DNA from: Streptomyces carminius
GTDB lineage: Bacteria; Actinomycetota; Actinomycetes; Streptomycetales; Streptomycetaceae
Length of the DNA: 52,178 bases
Direction: 5' to 3'
Assembly: GCF_002794255.1 (NCBI RefSeq)
Contig: NZ_PGGW01000044.1
Location: forward strand, 1 to 52,178
Shown here piece after piece: positions 33,115 to 42,242 of this stretch; positions within the stretch are counted from its first letter, which is position 1; every line of letters begins with the position of its first letter. The notes below the pieces were generated by a model. It was not told the origin of the DNA. It made no database searches and worked only from the letters and a program-made list of their open reading frames with translations. The position numbers and the translations under genes are program-made.

Positions 33115-33540
33115 TCACTGCTGCATCCTCGGGTCCTGGGTGGGGTCGGCACACATCCGCGGGCAGCCACGGTCGATCGCCCCGGCGCGCGATTCGCAGC
33201 GCCAGGGTTCGTTCCGGTAGATCCGGCACAGCCCGTACTCGGCACCGTGCCCGGGCAGCCACGCCGTCGCGGCGGAGGGCCCTGAGCAGAGCCGGGTCGA
33301 GGCCGGCCACGGCCGGAAGCGCGTCATCGAAGACCGTCACACCGCCGGGGACGACACCGTCGGCCTCGCCGGGGGCGCCGCGGTGCCCACCGCGAGGCGT
33401 CTTCGAGGGCGCCGCGGCCGGAGGACTCGAGGACGAAGGCGGCGGCGAGGGCGCGGAGGGCTCCGGAGAAGGCGGGGAAGGCGAGCGGGGCGAACAGGAC
33501 AACGAGGACGGCGGGGGCGAGGACCACGCTTCACTCATGA
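33115..33540 (-). pseudogene. M15 D-Ala-D-Ala carboxypeptidase (VanY-like), gutted
   Basis: One minus frame gives GEADGVVPGGVTVFDDALPA and VAGLDPALLRALRRDGVAA, the start of Streptomyces M15 peptidases. It then jumps, with a frame change, to HGAEYGLCRIYRNEPWRCES and GCPRMCADPTQDPRMQQ, their very end. Around 90 residues with the metal ligands (the SxHxxGxAxD region) are missing. Substitutions such as WRCES where the family has WHYEL also remove the last zinc His. A hydrophobic leader survives in another frame (VLAPAVLVVLFAPLAFPAF). The gene is dead. Confidence 0.65.
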
Positions 33541-33577
33541 GCGATGAGTTCGGGCGGCGGAACGGGTCTGCCCCGGT

Positions 33578-34195
33578 ATGACACGCACCATCGCCGACAT
33601 CTCGGTCTCCCTGGACGGCTTCGTCACCGGGCCCGGCCCCGGCCCGGACAACGGTCTGGGCACCGGCGGGCAGGCCCTGCACACCTGGGCGTTCTCCGAC
33701 GACCCCGAGGAGCGCCGGATCCTGCGCGAGGCGACCGCCCGCTCGGGCGCCGTCGTCCTGGGCCGCCGTCTGTTCGACATCGTCGACGGGCCGAACGGCT
33801 GGGACGACACCCGCGGCTACGGCGCCGGCGAAGTCGGCAAGCCCGCCTTCGTCGTCGTGACGAGCTCGCCGCCGAAGGCGGTGCGGCTCACCGGCCTGGA
33901 CTGGACGTTCGTCACCACCGGCCTGCCCGACGCCCTCACCGCCGCGCGCGAACGCGCCGAAGCGGCCGCCTCCGGCAGCGGCAAGGACCTCGACGTCGTC
34001 CTCATGGGCGGCGGCACCACGATCGGCTCGGCTCTCGAGGCCGGGCTGGTCGATGTGCTGACACTGCACCTCGCACCCGTCGTGCTGGGTACCGGGACAC
34101 CGCTGTTCACCGGCAAAGCGCCGCGCACGCTGGTGCGGCGGAGCGTGACCTCGACACCGGCCGCGACGCACCTGACCTACGACATCCTGAGGTGA
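33578..34195 (+). CDS. RibD C-terminal-domain (DHFR-like) reductase
   Basis: A 205-residue protein of the RibD_C/dihydrofolate-reductase-like family common in actinobacteria: TRTIADISVSLDGFVTGPGP at the start, SGAVVLGRRLFDIVDGPNGW, the nucleotide block LDVVLMGGGTTIGSALEAGL, and the end VDVLTLHLAPVVLGTGTPLF. It probably uses NADPH; the physiological substrate is unknown. The ATG at 33578 is family-typical. The next gene starts 5 nt after its stop, forming a two-gene operon. Confidence 0.85.
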   Translation: MTRTIADISVSLDGFVTGPGPGPDNGLGTGGQALHTWAFSDDPEERRILREATARSGAVVLGRRLFDIVDGPNGWDDTRGYGAGEVGKPAFVVVTSSPPKAVRLTGLDWTFVTTGLPDALTAARERAEAAASGSGKDLDVVLMGGGTTIGSALEAGLVDVLTLHLAPVVLGTGTPLFTGKAPRTLVRRSVTSTPAATHLTYDILR

Positions 34196-34199
34196 TCCG

Positions 34200-35042
34200 A
34201 TGACCACCATCAGCGCCAACGGTGTCGCCTTGGGCGTCGAGTCCTTCGGTGACCAGGACGCACCACTCGTCCTGCTCGCGGGCGGAACGACGCTGCTGTC
34301 CTGGCCCGACGCACTGTGCGAGCACCTCGCCGCCGGCGGGCGCCGCGTGGTGCGCTACGACCTGCGCGACAGCGGGGAGTCGACCACGGCGGACCCGCAG
34401 GCGCCCGCCTACACACTGCGCGACCTCGCCGCCGACGCGGCGGCCCTTGCCGGCACGCTCGGCGAGGGGCCCGCGCACCTCGCGGGGATCGGTGTCGGCG
34501 GGATGGTCGCCCAGGTGGCCGCGCTCGACCATCCGGACACGTTCTCGGCGCTCACGCTGGTCGGCACCCGCCCGGTCGCGCCCGGACCGCCCGACGACGA
34601 CCTACCCGACCACGACCAGGCGGCGATGAACCGGCTGTTCGCGCGTCCGATGCCCGACTGGACCGACCGCGAGGCGGTTGCGGAGTTCGCCGCCGCCAGC
34701 GCGGAGATCCTCGGCGACGACCCTGTCGCCGCGCGCGCGACCGCCGCGCGCATATGGGACCGCACGCCTGGCACCGCGCCCCCCATCCAACTGGCCAACC
34801 ACGTCGGCATGGTGTTCTCCCGGCTCGACTGCGCGCCCCGCTGGCGCGAGCGCCTGCCCGGAATCGGGGTGCCCACGCTCGTCGTCCACGGCCGCCGCGA
34901 CCGGTTCTTCCCCGTCGGCAACGGCGAGGCGCTCGCGCGCGAGATCCCCGGGGCGCGGCTGCTCGTCCTCAAGGAGGCCGCCACCGCTGTCCCCGACACG
35001 GCGGCCTGCGAGGTCGCCGAGGCGATGCTCACGCTCGGGTAG
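34200..35042 (+). CDS. Alpha/beta-hydrolase-fold protein lacking Ser and His
   Basis: A 280-residue protein with the fold of the RdmC-type (anthracycline methylesterase-like) hydrolases: LVLLAGGTTLLSWPDALCEH, VVRYDLRDSGESTTADPQAP. At the nucleophile elbow the sequence is HLAGIGVGGMVAQVAALDHP: the expected G-x-S-x-G serine is Gly. The acid Asp remains in VVHGRRDRFFPVGNGEALAR, but the late His is gone (LVLKEAATAVPDT). It is otherwise full length and well conserved, so it is more likely a pseudoenzyme or binding protein than a decayed gene. It is cotranscribed with the RibD-type reductase and ends before an 11-bp hairpin. Confidence 0.75.
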   Translation: MTTISANGVALGVESFGDQDAPLVLLAGGTTLLSWPDALCEHLAAGGRRVVRYDLRDSGESTTADPQAPAYTLRDLAADAAALAGTLGEGPAHLAGIGVGGMVAQVAALDHPDTFSALTLVGTRPVAPGPPDDDLPDHDQAAMNRLFARPMPDWTDREAVAEFAAASAEILGDDPVAARATAARIWDRTPGTAPPIQLANHVGMVFSRLDCAPRWRERLPGIGVPTLVVHGRRDRFFPVGNGEALAREIPGARLLVLKEAATAVPDTAACEVAEAMLTLG

Positions 35043-35054
35043 AGGATGCCGTGT

Positions 35055-35081
35055 GCCGCGCGGGTACGGCACCCGCGCGGC
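35055..35081 (+). terminator. 11-bp hairpin after the hydrolase-like gene
   Basis: GCCGCGCGGGT pairs with ACCCGCGCGGC across a 5-nt loop, 12 nt after the stop. The rest of 35082-35536 has no convincing gene; it should carry the promoter of the next one. Confidence 0.65.
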
Positions 35082-35536
35082 AGCGGGCCCTCGGAAGGCC
35101 CGACCCGGCCACGCACCCACGATCGACGTCCGCGGAACCCCCGAAAACGGCTCTGGAGGCCATCGGCCGAGCCGGTTGCACCCGGCCCCGGTTCCACGGC
35201 GCCGGTGTCTGCCGCCGGCCGCCGACAGCACCGCGCACCGAGGCCGCCGCGCGTGACACGGGCTACGCCGGGTGACCGCGGAACACCCCGGCTTTGGTAC
35301 GGTGCCTCCGGCGGCGGCCGGGTGCCACGAGCGCGCCCGCCCCGGTGGGTCCGCCGGGCCCCGGCTCCCGGACCGGGTCAAAACCCCGTTGGAAAAGCGG
35401 AGTCGATGAGCTACAGGCGGTTTCGCAGGTCAGCAGGTTTCTCCCTGTGGATACGGACTGTCGCACCGGGGCCACGAACATCTCCCGCCGTCCGCTACAG
35501 TCCGTCCACCTGAACGTGGCACAAGGGGGGGCGCAG

Positions 35537-37306
35537 ATGCGTCGCGGCACATGCCCGATCTGCGAGCACCGGGCACCGGTGGCAGACGGGGTCATCAGTT
35601 ACCACGAGAGCGGTGGCCAAAGCTGCCGTGGAGAGGGACGTACAGCCGTGGAAGAGCGGTTCTCACGTGAAAACGCCCCGAGCGACGCCCGGACGAAGGC
35701 GGTCATACGCCTGGCCGCGCTCCTGACGGTAGTCGGCCTGCTCGTCCTCATTCTCGGAGCGGTCCTCGGCTCCCTGCCTCTCCTGGTGGGCGGAGGCGTC
35801 GTCTTCGCCGCCGCGGGCCTCGGCGTCCTCGCGGTCCGCCGCACCCCGGCGGGCCTGCGGGGCACCACCCGGGAGCGAGCCGAGGAGCGGGGGACGGCCG
35901 CTGCGGAGACGTCGAACACCGTATCCGCCGAGCAGGAGCGGGAAGAGGAGCCGGACGAGGAGAAGGAGAAGAAGAAGAAAGAGAAGGCGGAGGAACGCCG
36001 CGAGCCCGAGCCCGAGCCGGAGGCCGCGGACGCCGCTCCCGCCCGGCAGGAGACGGAACCCGAGGCACCGCGTGAGGGGGAGCACCCCGAGGCGGAGGCG
36101 GCGAACGCCCTGCGGAACGCGGTCCGCGAGCTGCTGAGCAGTCTGCCCGAGCGGGAGGCCCCGCTGGAGAAGGCGATCGCGTACTGCCTGTCCAGGACGG
36201 ATTCCGCTGACGACCCCCGGGTCCGGGACGAGGCCGAGAAGCTGGCGCGTGAACACGTCACCGCGGACGAGCGCATCCTGTGTGTGGCTCTCTCAGGGAG
36301 CCGCGAGGACGAGGGGCGCCCTGCCCTGCTGGTCCTCACCGACCACGGCGCGGCCGTGTCGGACAACGGGATGTCGCACCGGTTCGTTCCCGGATCCGAG
36401 GACGTGTTCGACCCCGTGGGGGACGCGGCGTGGGGGTGGCTGTCGGTCGGAGAGCTGACCTTCTTCTTCCGCGACAACCCCGACCTGCGCGCCGCCCTGG
36501 CAGTTCGGGAGGAGACCTCGGCCGCCATGCCGACCGTCGACGAGCCCACCGCGTCCGCCGACGGACCCGGTGGCGACGAGACCCGGGAGCCGGAGTCGGT
36601 CGCCGACAGGCCCACCGACGTACCCGAGCCGGTCGCCGTTGGACCCGCCGCCGAACCCGCCGCCGTCGAACCCACCCCGGCCGCCGACGGGGCCTCAAAG
36701 GCGTCGGCCGGCGAACCCGAGTCGTCTGCCGTGGAGCCCACCGTTGCCGAGGAGTCCGCCGACGACGAGAGTCCGGAGCCGGAAGCCCTTGTGGCCGAGG
36801 CCGAAGTCGAGGCACCCCGGACTCCGGAACATCCCCAGGTCGCATCCGACAACGACTCTCCTGCCGGCGCACACGCCGCGTCCGCCGAAGAGTCCGACGG
36901 CGGGAGGCTGGAGGCGAAGGCCCCCGCCGACGCACCGGAGCCGGTTGCCGACAGGCCCGTCCCGGTTGTCGAAGAGCCCGCCGCGTCCGCCGTCGAGCCG
37001 GAGCCGGCCGCCGACGAGCCCACCGCTGCCGAGCCCGTCACCTCCACCCACGAGCCGCTCGTCCAGCAGGCGGAGGCCGCCGGAATGGAGGCCGCGGCCC
37101 TCCGCGAGATCGCGCAGGCGGTCGTCACCGACCAGAACGCCAGCATCGTCTACGTTCAGGAGCGCTTCTCCCTCTCCCGCACGGCCGCACGGCGTGCCCT
37201 CGACGCGCTTGAGGCACTTGGGCTGGTCTCGGCTCCGGCCAAGAACGGGCGGCGCAAGACCATGGTCACCTCCCTCGACCACCTCACCGCGCCGGACGGA
37301 CGCTGA
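35537..37306 (+). CDS. Membrane protein with FtsK-gamma-like winged helix
   Basis: A 589-residue mosaic. Residues 1-40 start MRRGTCPICEHRAPVADG, with a further Cys at GGQSCRGEG, a small zinc-finger-like motif. Residues 60-105 hold two membrane spans (VIRLAALLTVVGLLVLILGA, LLVGGGVVFAAAGLGVLAV). A charged Glu/Lys coil follows, then a folded domain at about 190-320 (LLSSLPEREAPLEKAIAYCL, GWLSVGELTFFFRDNPDLRA). Residues 320-510 are Pro/Glu/Ala-rich low complexity. The last 75 residues (IAQAVVTDQNASIVYVQERF, SLSRTAARRALDALEALGLV) match the FtsK gamma winged helix in pattern. The ATG at 35537 follows AGGGGGG. Membrane-tethered DNA binding is inferred. Confidence 0.75.
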   Translation: MRRGTCPICEHRAPVADGVISYHESGGQSCRGEGRTAVEERFSRENAPSDARTKAVIRLAALLTVVGLLVLILGAVLGSLPLLVGGGVVFAAAGLGVLAVRRTPAGLRGTTRERAEERGTAAAETSNTVSAEQEREEEPDEEKEKKKKEKAEERREPEPEPEAADAAPARQETEPEAPREGEHPEAEAANALRNAVRELLSSLPEREAPLEKAIAYCLSRTDSADDPRVRDEAEKLAREHVTADERILCVALSGSREDEGRPALLVLTDHGAAVSDNGMSHRFVPGSEDVFDPVGDAAWGWLSVGELTFFFRDNPDLRAALAVREETSAAMPTVDEPTASADGPGGDETREPESVADRPTDVPEPVAVGPAAEPAAVEPTPAADGASKASAGEPESSAVEPTVAEESADDESPEPEALVAEAEVEAPRTPEHPQVASDNDSPAGAHAASAEESDGGRLEAKAPADAPEPVADRPVPVVEEPAASAVEPEPAADEPTAAEPVTSTHEPLVQQAEAAGMEAAALREIAQAVVTDQNASIVYVQERFSLSRTAARRALDALEALGLVSAPAKNGRRKTMVTSLDHLTAPDGR

Positions 37307-37385
37307 GCCGTGTGCGGTGCCGGGGCGGAACCCGCAGGCCAGTGGTGTGCGCCGGCGTCCGTTCACGGTGCGTGGGTGAGTACCG

Positions 37386-37418
37386 GGCCGGAGGGCGCCC
37401 CTGGGGCGCCCTCCGGCC
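37386..37418 (+). terminator. 16-bp hairpin after the FtsK-gamma-like gene
   Basis: GGCCGGAGGGCGCCCC, one T, then its exact complement; 80 nt downstream of the stop codon. Confidence 0.65.
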
Positions 37419-37421
37419 GCT

Positions 37422-37640
37422 TCACTCGTCGCTTTCCGCCGGCGGAGGCCGGCCCGTGAGGATCTGCTGGGCGTGACCGACCGGGCCGTCGGCGTCGTGC
37501 AGGACCGTGCGGGTGAGGCCCTGCCCGGAGGGACCGAAGCCTGACGAGAACGTCGTGACCGACCCGGGAGAGAAGCGGACCGTTGCCCGGGCCGGCCCGG
37601 CGACGGTCGATGGCGTGGACGATGAGTCCGCCCAGCGGGC
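37422..37640 (-). pseudogene. Acyl-CoA thioesterase-like C-terminal remnant
   Basis: The frame ending at 37422 reads SGQGLTRTVLHDADGPVGHA and QQILTGRPP, like the final strands of actinobacterial hotdog thioesterases. A different frame just upstream gives SPLGGLIVHAIDRRRA. The earlier part of the gene is not found. It is a remnant with at least one frameshift, and the assignment is tentative. Confidence 0.4.
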
Positions 37641-37716
37641 TGGAGTGCTGTTTTTTCGGTTTCCAGGCCCCCTCGCGCGCGCCGTCGCTCGTAGCGGTGG
37701 TCGTCGATGGCTTCGG

Positions 37717-37774
37717 CCGGCCCGCCCACCCGGGCCCGGCGCGGCCGTTCCCAGGGCCCGGGTGGGCGGGCCGG
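37717..37774. terminator. 21-bp inverted repeat downstream of the sugar operon
   Basis: The left arm 37717-37737 and the right arm 37754-37774 (GGGCCCGGGTGGGCGGGCCG and one G) are perfect complements with a 16-nt loop. It begins 20 nt after the stop of the minus-strand isomerase gene and probably terminates that operon. Confidence 0.7.
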
Positions 37775-37794
37775 TCAACGCCGTGGTCCGGCCG

Positions 37795-38796
37795 TCAGTC
37801 GCTTCCGAAGGCCGCGTCGAAGGAAGCCGTGGGCGGGTCGAAGTCGTACGCCCTCAGCCGGGTGAGGGCCTCGGGCGCCCCTTGGAGGCGGTCCATTCCG
37901 GCGTCCTCCCACTCCACCGAGACGGGCCCGTCATAGCCGGTCGAGCGCAGCATCCGGAACACGTCCTCCCAGACCACGTCGCCGTGCCCGGCCGAGACGA
38001 AGTCCCAGCCGCGCCGGGGATCCCCCCACGGCAGGTGGGAGCCGAGGCGGCCGTTGCGGCCGTCCAGCCTGCGCCGTGCCTCCTTGCAGTCGACGTGGTA
38101 GATCCTGGTGCGGAAGTCGTACAGGAAGCCGACCGGGTCCAGGTCCTGCCAGACGAAGTGGCTGGGGTCGAAGTTCAGTCCGAAGGCCGGTCGGTGGCCG
38201 ATGGCCTCCAGCGTCCGGTGGGTGGTCCAGTAGTCGTAGGCGATCTCGCCGGGGTGGACCTCGTGGGCGAAGCGGACGCCTTCGGTGTCGAAGACGTCCA
38301 GGACGGGGTTCCAGCGGTCGGCGAAGTCGGTGTAGCCGCGCTCGATCATCGCCTCGGGCACCGGCGGGAACATCGCGACCAGGTGCCAGATGGCCGAGCC
38401 GGTGAAGCCGATGACCGTGTTCACCCCGAAGGCGGCGGCGGCGCGTGCGGTGTCGGCCATCTCGGCGGCGGCCCGCCGGCGCACTCCCTCCGGCTCGCCG
38501 TCGCCCCACAGGCGGTCGGGCAGGATCGCCCGGTGCCGTTCGTCGATGATCGCGTCACACACGGCCTGGCCGACCAGGTGGTTGGAGACCGCCCAGCACT
38601 TCAGGCCGTACCTCTCCAGCAGCGCGTGGCGCCCGTCGAGGTAGCCGGGCTCGGTCAGGGCCCGGTCGACCTCGAAGTGGTCGCCCCAGCAGGCGAGTTC
38701 CAGTCCGTCGTAGCCGAAGTCCCGGGCCAGGCGGCAGACCTCCTCCAGCGGCAGGTCCGCCCACTGCCCGGTGAACAGGGTGAAGGGTCGGGGCAC
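37795..38796 (-). CDS. Sugar phosphate isomerase/epimerase (TIM barrel)
   Basis: A 333-residue AP-endonuclease-2-type TIM barrel. Metal-site and barrel blocks visible are [56 protein letters not shown] and the final [11 protein letters not shown]. The GTG at 38796 follows GGAGG, and it starts 20 nt after the oxidoreductase stop. With a Gfo/Idh/MocA partner, such enzymes isomerise or epimerise keto-sugars or keto-inositols. The exact substrate is unknown. It is the last gene of the ROK-controlled cluster. Confidence 0.85.
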   Translation of the reverse strand: MPRPFTLFTGQWADLPLEEVCRLARDFGYDGLELACWGDHFEVDRALTEPGYLDGRHALLERYGLKCWAVSNHLVGQAVCDAIIDERHRAILPDRLWGDGEPEGVRRRAAAEMADTARAAAAFGVNTVIGFTGSAIWHLVAMFPPVPEAMIERGYTDFADRWNPVLDVFDTEGVRFAHEVHPGEIAYDYWTTHRTLEAIGHRPAFGLNFDPSHFVWQDLDPVGFLYDFRTRIYHVDCKEARRRLDGRNGRLGSHLPWGDPRRGWDFVSAGHGDVVWEDVFRMLRSTGYDGPVSVEWEDAGMDRLQGAPEALTRLRAYDFDPPTASFDAAFGSD

Positions 38797-38816
38797 GGTG
38801 CCTCCTGTGTGGTGTG

Positions 38817-40013
38817 TCAGGCGGGGACGGGAACGTAGACGGAGTTCCCCGCGGCGCTCTCCTCGACGGCCGCCAGGACCCGCTGGACCTGGAGCCCGTC
38901 GTCGAAGGACGGCCGGGGTTGTTCTCCGGCGGCGACGGCACACAGCAGGTCCCGCGCCTGGTGGACGAAGGTGTGTTCGTAGCCCAGGCCGTGGCCGGGG
39001 GGCCACCAGCCCTCCAGATAGGGGTGCTCGGGCTCGGTGACCAGGATCCGGCGGAAGCCCGCGGAGACGGCGGGCCCGGTGTGGTCGTGGAAGGCCAGTT
39101 CGTTGAGCCGCTCCAGGTCGAAGGCGAGCGAGCCGCGCTCACCGTTGAGTTCGACGGTCAGCGCGTTCTTGCGTCCCGTCGCGAAACGGGTGGCCTCGAA
39201 GGAGGCCAGCGCCCCGGAGGCGAACCGCCCGGTGAACAGCGCCGCGTCGTCCACGGTGACCTCGCCCCGTCCCGCGCCGCCGGTGCCCGACAGTCCCGCG
39301 GCGTCCCTGGCGGGCAGCGGCCGCTCCCGTACGAAGGTCTCGGTCAGCGCGGAGACTCCGGCCAGCGGCTCACCGGCCAGGTACTGGGCGATGTCGACGG
39401 CATGGGATCCGAGGTCGCCCAGCGCGCCCGAGCCGGCCTCCTCCCGGCGCAGCCGCCAGGTCAGCGGGAAGCCGGGGTCGGTGAGCCAGTCCTGGAGGTA
39501 GGCCACCCGTACGTGGCGCAGCGCTCCCAGGCCACCGTCCTGGACCATGCGGCGGGCCAGTGCCAGGGCCGGGACACGGCGGTAGTTGAAGCCGACCATG
39601 GCCAGCCGGCCGTGTGCTCTCGCCCGCCGGGCCGCCTGTGCCATCGCCTCGGCCTCCTCGACGGTGTTGGCCAGCGGCTTCTCGCACAGCACGTGCTTGC
39701 CCGCCTCCAGAGCGGCGACGGCGATCTCGGCATGGCTGCCGCCGGGGGTGCAGATGTCGACGAGCTGTACGTCCTCGCGTGCGATCAGCGCGCGCCAGTC
39801 GGTCTCGGCGGCGGCCCAGCCGAGCCTGCGCGCCGCGGCGCGCACCGCGTCCGGGTCACGGCCGCAGACGGCCGTCATGACCGGGTCGAGCGGCAGGTCG
39901 AAGACCCGGCCGGCGGTGCGCCAGCCCTGGGAGTGGGCGGCGCCCATGAAGGCGTAGCCCACCATGCCCACGCCGAGGGTGGGCCGTTCGCTCTCACTGC
40001 CGGAGGTGTTCAT
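38817..40013 (-). CDS. Gfo/Idh/MocA-family oxidoreductase
   Basis: A 398-residue NAD(P)-dependent dehydrogenase. The Rossmann start is [20 protein letters not shown], the catalytic Lys is in [20 protein letters not shown], and the second domain contains [20 protein letters not shown], with the catalytic-type His. The ATG at 40013 follows GGAG. It lies between the sugar-binding protein gene and the isomerase on one strand. It probably oxidises the sugar or polyol imported by the adjacent ABC system. It could also act as an aldose dehydrogenase feeding the sugar-acid genes at 18-21 kb, which is speculation. Confidence 0.85.
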   Translation of the reverse strand: MNTSGSESERPTLGVGMVGYAFMGAAHSQGWRTAGRVFDLPLDPVMTAVCGRDPDAVRAAARRLGWAAAETDWRALIAREDVQLVDICTPGGSHAEIAVAALEAGKHVLCEKPLANTVEEAEAMAQAARRARAHGRLAMVGFNYRRVPALALARRMVQDGGLGALRHVRVAYLQDWLTDPGFPLTWRLRREEAGSGALGDLGSHAVDIAQYLAGEPLAGVSALTETFVRERPLPARDAAGLSGTGGAGRGEVTVDDAALFTGRFASGALASFEATRFATGRKNALTVELNGERGSLAFDLERLNELAFHDHTGPAVSAGFRRILVTEPEHPYLEGWWPPGHGLGYEHTFVHQARDLLCAVAAGEQPRPSFDDGLQVQRVLAAVEESAAGNSVYVPVPA

Positions 40014-40090
40014 GGAAACTCCACATCGTCGTCCGCGCCGTCGGGTCCTTCCGGGAGGGACCCCGGTTGTGGGGGCACCGCCGGGGTGCG

Positions 40091-41140
40091 TCAGACGAAG
40101 CCGGTCGGCAGGTACTCCTCGACGTTGTCCTTGGTGACGATGGCGGAGTAGAGGGTGAGGGAGGCGGGGATCTCGAACTCGGCGAGTCCGCCGACGCCCT
40201 TGCCCTGGCCGAGGGCGCGGGCCAGGTCGACGGCGGAGGCCGCCATGGTGGGCGGATACAGGACGGTGGCCTCCAGTACGCCGTCGCCCGCCTCGATGGC
40301 CTCCATGGCGTGCCGCGAGCCGGCGCCGCCGACCATGAAGAACTCGTCGCGTCCGGCCTGCCTGATGGCGCGCTCGGCGCCGACCCCCTGGTCGTCGTCG
40401 TGGTTCCACAGGGCGTCGAAGGACGGCTGGGCCTGGAGGAGCTGGGCCGTCTTGGCCTGGCCGGACTCGACGGTGAACTCGGCGGCCTGGCGGGCGACCT
40501 TCTCGATGTTGGGGTAGTTCTTCAGTGCGTCGTCGAAGCCCTGGGTGCGCTGCCGGGTCAGCTCCAGGTTGTCCAGTCCGGCCAGCTCGACGACCTTGGC
40601 GTTCTTCTTGTCCCTGAGCCGTTCTCCGATGTACCGGCCGGCATTGAGTCCCATGCCGTAGTTGTCGCCGCCGATCCAGCAGCGGTACGCCTGCGGGGAG
40701 GCGAAGATCCGGTCGAGGTTGACCACGGGGATGCCCGCGCGCATGGCCTTGAGACCGACCTGGGTCAGCGCCTTGCCGTCGGCCGGGAGGACGACCAGGA
40801 CGTCGACCTCCTTGTTGATGAGGGTCTCGATCTGGCCGATCTGCTGGGCGGTGTCGTTGGAGCCCTCGGTGATCTCCAGGGTGACGTCGGAGTACTCCGC
40901 GGCTCTTTTCCTGGCGTTGTCGTTGATGGCGTTGAGCCAGCCGTGATCGGCCTGCGGCCCGGCGAAGCCGATGGTCACCGGCTTGCCCGGCTTGTCCTGC
41001 GCGGTGTCGGCCCGCCGGGTGCCGCCTTCGTCGCCGTTGTTGTTCTCGTTGCTGGTGCAGCCGGTCAGGAGGACGCCGGCCGAGGCGGCGGCGGTGCCGA
41101 ACAGCAGGCCTCTGCGGCTGGGGAGGGGAGGTGTGGGCAT
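40091..41140 (-). CDS. Ribose-type sugar-binding lipoprotein
   Basis: A 349-residue protein of the RbsB type. The leader is MPTPPLPSRRGLLFGTAAAS with a twin-arginine pair and a lipobox LLTGC (Cys near 28), so it is a Tat-exported lipoprotein. The mature domain has VTIGFAGPQADHGWLNAIND, QQIGQIETLINKEVDVLVVL, and NHDDDQGVGAERAIRQAGRD. The ATG at 41140 follows GGGTCC weakly. It is the third gene of the ABC operon after the ATPase and permease. A short hairpin (GGGTCC / GGACCC, 40043-40063) lies just after it and may stabilise its message. Confidence 0.85.
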   Translation of the reverse strand: MPTPPLPSRRGLLFGTAAASAGVLLTGCTSNENNNGDEGGTRRADTAQDKPGKPVTIGFAGPQADHGWLNAINDNARKRAAEYSDVTLEITEGSNDTAQQIGQIETLINKEVDVLVVLPADGKALTQVGLKAMRAGIPVVNLDRIFASPQAYRCWIGGDNYGMGLNAGRYIGERLRDKKNAKVVELAGLDNLELTRQRTQGFDDALKNYPNIEKVARQAAEFTVESGQAKTAQLLQAQPSFDALWNHDDDQGVGAERAIRQAGRDEFFMVGGAGSRHAMEAIEAGDGVLEATVLYPPTMAASAVDLARALGQGKGVGGLAEFEIPASLTLYSAIVTKDNVEEYLPTGFV

Positions 41141-41219
41141 GGCTGGACCCTTCGGTTCGGGGGTGCGGGACCACGCGGCGGTGTCCGGCGGGGCTCGGGG
41201 CACACCGGCCGGGCGGGAC

Positions 41220-42242
41220 TCACGAGGTCTGGGAACGCGCGGTGCGGTGCTGGATCAGGACGGCGGCGACGATGATCGCGCCCTTGGCGATCTGCTGGAC
41301 GTCGCTCTGGAGGTTGTTGAGCGCGAACAGGTTGGTGATGGTGGTGAAGACCAGGACACCCAGGACGGAGCCGGTGATGGTGCCTCTTCCGCCGCTGAGC
41401 AGGGTGCCGCCGATGATCGCGGCGGCGATGGCGTCGAGTTCGTAGAGGTTGCCGTTGGTGTTCTGGCCGGAGCCGGTGAGGACGACCAGCATGAACGCCG
41501 CGATACCGCAGCACAGCCCGGACAGCAGGTACAGCATCAGCCGCTGCCGTCTGACGTCGATGCCCGCCAGCCGGGCCGCCTCGGCGTTCCCCCCGACGGC
41601 GACCGAGCGGCGGCCGAAGGTGGTGCGGTTCAGCAGCAGCCAGCCGACCGCGGTGACGGCCGCGAAGACCAGCACCAGCGGCGGGATGCCGAGGACGTAC
41701 GCCTGGGGCAGCCCGAGGTCCAGGACGGTGTCCACCCGGACGACCTGGGTCCTGCCGTCGCTGATCTGCAGGGCCAGGCCCCGGGCGGAGGCGAGCATGG
41801 CGAGGGTGGCGATGAAGGGCACCATCCCGCCGTAGGCGATGAGCACCCCGTTGACGAGGCCGCAGCCGAGGCCGACCGACACCGCGCACAGCAGCATGCC
41901 GCCGAGGCCGAAGTCCTGGGTGGCGACCGTGGTGGCCCACACCGAGGCCAGGGCGACGATCGCGCCGACGGACAGGTCGATGCCCCCGCTGATGATCACG
42001 AAGGTGACGCCGACGGTGACGACACCGATGACGGACGCCTGGGTGAGGACGAGCTGGAGGTTGCCGGTGGACAGGAACTCCTCGGGCCTGGTGAGGCCGC
42101 CGACGGCCACCAGCACGGCGAGCACCCCGAGCAGTGCGAGATTGCGCAGGTCGGCACGGCCGAGCAGGGCGCGCAGCGGGCTCCCGCCCGGTGGTGCGGT
42201 GGTCTTGGCGGGGACATCGGACACGGTGCCTGGCGAGCTCAT
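41220..42242 (-). CDS. Ribose-type sugar ABC permease (RbsC-like)
   Basis: A 340-residue inner-membrane protein with 8-10 spans. RbsC-family marks are VTFVIISGGIDLSVGAIVAL, FIATLAMLASARGLALQISD, TTFGRRSVAVGGNAEAARLA and AAAIIGGTLLSGGRGTITGS. Its ATG overlaps the ATPase stop by 4 nt. It functions as a dimer with the ATPase and the lipoprotein encoded on either side. Confidence 0.9.
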   Translation of the reverse strand: MSSPGTVSDVPAKTTAPPGGSPLRALLGRADLRNLALLGVLAVLVAVGGLTRPEEFLSTGNLQLVLTQASVIGVVTVGVTFVIISGGIDLSVGAIVALASVWATTVATQDFGLGGMLLCAVSVGLGCGLVNGVLIAYGGMVPFIATLAMLASARGLALQISDGRTQVVRVDTVLDLGLPQAYVLGIPPLVLVFAAVTAVGWLLLNRTTFGRRSVAVGGNAEAARLAGIDVRRQRLMLYLLSGLCCGIAAFMLVVLTGSGQNTNGNLYELDAIAAAIIGGTLLSGGRGTITGSVLGVLVFTTITNLFALNNLQSDVQQIAKGAIIVAAVLIQHRTARSQTS

